DNA of 6,182 nt from an uncultured Pseudomonadales bacterium (GTDB lineage Bacteria > Pseudomonadota > Gammaproteobacteria > Pseudomonadales > Pseudohongiellaceae). The notes beneath the pieces are model-generated. The model had not been told where the DNA came from. It saw only the letters and a program-made list of their open reading frames with translations, and made no database searches. Positions 4,518 to 6,182 of the stretch are shown here, in pieces (position 1 is the first letter of the stretch; every line of letters begins with the position of its first letter). Where the stretch lies: contig CALKDE010000415.1 of assembly GCA_938082955.1 (NCBI GenBank), positions 1 to 6,182 of the forward strand. Reading direction: 5' to 3'. Position numbers and translations under genes: made by a program.

Positions 4518-6182
4518 ATGCAGTTGTGCCGCACTTTGAGATTATTACTCGCCACCCTGATTCGCCTATCCACGTTTTTCGCGACTCTCGTGTTACTCCC
4601 GGCTATTGCCCTGGCGCAGGCGGGCTTGCTCGATGCCGACATTACGCTGCTGAAGAAGGTTATGCCTGACGCTGCTAGTTTTTCCGAGAAGGCGGGTGAT
4701 CCGCCTGTCTACAGAGCATTTGGCGCGGCAGAGCAGGGCGGTCAGGGCGAACTGATCGGTTATTTATTCGAGACGCCAGACTATCCGCCGGAAGAGATCG
4801 GCTACAGCGCGCCTATAGAAGTGTTGGTTGGAATGGATCTCGAGGGAATACTGTCGGGAATAGAGGTTCTGTACTACCGGGAATCGTATAAAAGTATCCG
4901 TGGCGATTTCATCAATTCTGAGCGCTTCCCCAATCAATTCGAAGGAATGTCCGTGTCAGATGGCTTCCGCGTTGGTCGGGATCTCGATGGTGTATCTCGC
5001 GCCACTATTACCAGTTGGGCTACATCGCGGGGCATTCGTAATGCAGCGCGTAGGGTTGCCCGGAACTATCTGACGGATTCCGAATTTGTTGCTAACGCGA
5101 ACAGCGGTGAAGTGGCGTTGCAAATCTTGCAGGCGCAGTCTTGGGGGGAGATGAAGGAGTCTGGCTTCGTCAAAGAATTTCCAATCCTGCTCGAAGATCT
5201 AACTCAGTTGAATCTTACGCTCGCGTTTATAGGGAATGAGGCGTTAGGTGAGCTACTCGTCGGCCCCGATGACTATTCACGGGCAGAGAGGGAAGCGAGT
5301 AACAGGGTGGAAGATGGCAACATGTTACTGGTAGGTATAGATGGTAATGCTTCTACGCCCTTTCGGCAGGAACGCCTAGCTATAACACAGGGCGACGCTG
5401 TGTATAACATCGAGCGTCGCCGCTTTGTTTATGTTGGCAGTGCCGATCATGGAAAAATTGCGGGTCAGGTAAGGTTTGCCGGTGCGATTGTCATGTCTAG
5501 CGACATTGATCTGAGCCAACCCTTTACCGTGCTGTATGACACAGGTCTTCAGGTTGAGTCCGTTGAGGAGCTCGCGCAGGTCGATTATCAAGTTCCACCC
5601 GTTCCATTTTCGTTGGCGACAGGAGCTGCTTTGCCGGCAGAGTTTTTACCTAAGTCTGCGAATCCGTTTCCCGAGTTTGATGATTTCGAAGAAGTAGACG
5701 AGGGTGTATTAGCTACCCTCATCAACAGTGCGCCGCTGACGGAGGTACTTGCTCTGTTACTTCTTTTCGCGATGGTGATGACGGCATTCTTGCGTAAGAG
5801 TTCGACAATTCGCTGGGTAACGCTCGCGTATACTCTGTTCTATCTAGGGTTCTATAACGGCACTTTTCTCTCGGTGTCGCATATCACTAATGGATTAAAA
5901 CAAGGGCCGTCTCTGTTCTTGAACGACTTACCGCTATTGTTAATTGTCGTCTTTACGCTTGTTACCACATTGTTCTGGGGTAGGGTGTTTTGTTCGTCAC
6001 TATGTCCTTTCGGGGCATTACAAGACTTTATTACTCGTATCATGCCGAAGAAGTGGCAGCTTGAAGTGCCTCAGGCGATTCATGATAAGGCGCTGACTAT
6101 CAAATACGGGATACTCGCGCTGCTGGTCGTGACATCGCTGACATTTAGCGACCTGAGTCTGTTTCAATATTTTGAGCCTTTC
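4518..6182 (+). CDS. NosR/NirI-family FMN-binding, 4Fe-4S membrane protein, 3' end outside window
   Basis: Likely inner-membrane electron carrier that passes electrons to a covalent periplasmic FMN and on to a periplasmic enzyme; NosR does this for, or supports, nitrous oxide reductase. The 555 visible residues have no stop. They show a signal sequence or first membrane helix (basic start, core 17-33, ALA-QA), and an FMN-binding domain with D157-G-V-S-R-A-T163-I-T, whose Thr163 is the expected site for ApbE-attached FMN. A long periplasmic part runs to about 405, followed by hydrophobic helices near 409-425, 433-452, 466-487 and 526-541. C492-S-S-L-C496-P is the first CxxxCP cluster motif. 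NosR is usually about 700-730 residues, so a second CxxxCP and the C-terminal ferredoxin-like clusters should lie beyond the window. The start ATG has AGGA 11 nt upstream (4503-4506), somewhat far. NosR versus a NosR-like protein for another reductase cannot be settled here, so no symbol is given. Confidence 0.9.
   Translation, partial: MQLCRTLRLLLATLIRLSTFFATLVLLPAIALAQAGLLDADITLLKKVMPDAASFSEKAGDPPVYRAFGAAEQGGQGELIGYLFETPDYPPEEIGYSAPIEVLVGMDLEGILSGIEVLYYRESYKSIRGDFINSERFPNQFEGMSVSDGFRVGRDLDGVSRATITSWATSRGIRNAARRVARNYLTDSEFVANANSGEVALQILQAQSWGEMKESGFVKEFPILLEDLTQLNLTLAFIGNEALGELLVGPDDYSRAEREASNRVEDGNMLLVGIDGNASTPFRQERLAITQGDAVYNIERRRFVYVGSADHGKIAGQVRFAGAIVMSSDIDLSQPFTVLYDTGLQVESVEELAQVDYQVPPVPFSLATGAALPAEFLPKSANPFPEFDDFEEVDEGVLATLINSAPLTEVLALLLLFAMVMTAFLRKSSTIRWVTLAYTLFYLGFYNGTFLSVSHITNGLKQGPSLFLNDLPLLLIVVFTLVTTLFWGRVFCSSLCPFGALQDFITRIMPKKWQLEVPQAIHDKALTIKYGILALLVVTSLTFSDLSLFQYFEPF

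Noticed and set aside
4508..4519. Four AAT repeats before the NosR-like start as a Fur-box-like NATWAT array
   Set aside because: This is a simple trinucleotide run in the ribosome-site spacer and overlaps the start codon; it lacks the inverted symmetry of a Fur site.

Overview
The window looks like chromosomal DNA of a Gram-negative bacterium, most likely a gammaproteobacterium of the marine/aquatic type. The reasons are a large TonB-dependent outer-membrane receptor, a GrxC-type glutaredoxin, a NosR/NirI-type membrane flavoprotein, roughly balanced base composition and conventional Shine-Dalgarno sites. The lineage call is inference; no rRNA or housekeeping marker is present.

Layout. The left half is read on the minus strand. 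A TonB-dependent receptor (379-3000) ends in a strong intrinsic terminator (297-329), and a glutaredoxin gene (1-161, cut by the window edge) follows downstream. The right half is read on the plus strand: an alpha/beta-hydrolase of the dienelactone-hydrolase type (3517-4305), then a NosR/NirI-family FMN-binding, 4Fe-4S membrane protein (4518-6182) that is open at the window edge and shows 555 residues, about three quarters of a usual NosR. The two halves diverge from a 516-bp intergenic region (3001-3516).

The intergenic DNA is the least ordinary part. The divergent region holds a likely minus-strand promoter and a 15-bp inverted repeat in the receptor leader. It also holds a chain of overlapping, mutually exclusive hairpins on the plus strand. 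A textbook intrinsic terminator sits only 31 bp ahead of the hydrolase start codon. Together these suggest either a small RNA or a transcription-attenuation leader. The 212-bp gap before the NosR-like gene carries three head-to-tail copies of a 14-bp element ending 19 bp before the start codon, a possible operator array.

How the genes relate: the receptor imports a ligand that cannot be named from sequence. The hydrolase is probably soluble and cytoplasmic, with unknown substrate. The NosR-like protein would move electrons across the inner membrane to a periplasmic flavin and then to a partner reductase. Nothing inside the window shows that these genes form one pathway. The genes beyond 6182 (for example nosZ, nosDFYL, or another reductase and apbE) would decide the role of the NosR-like protein.
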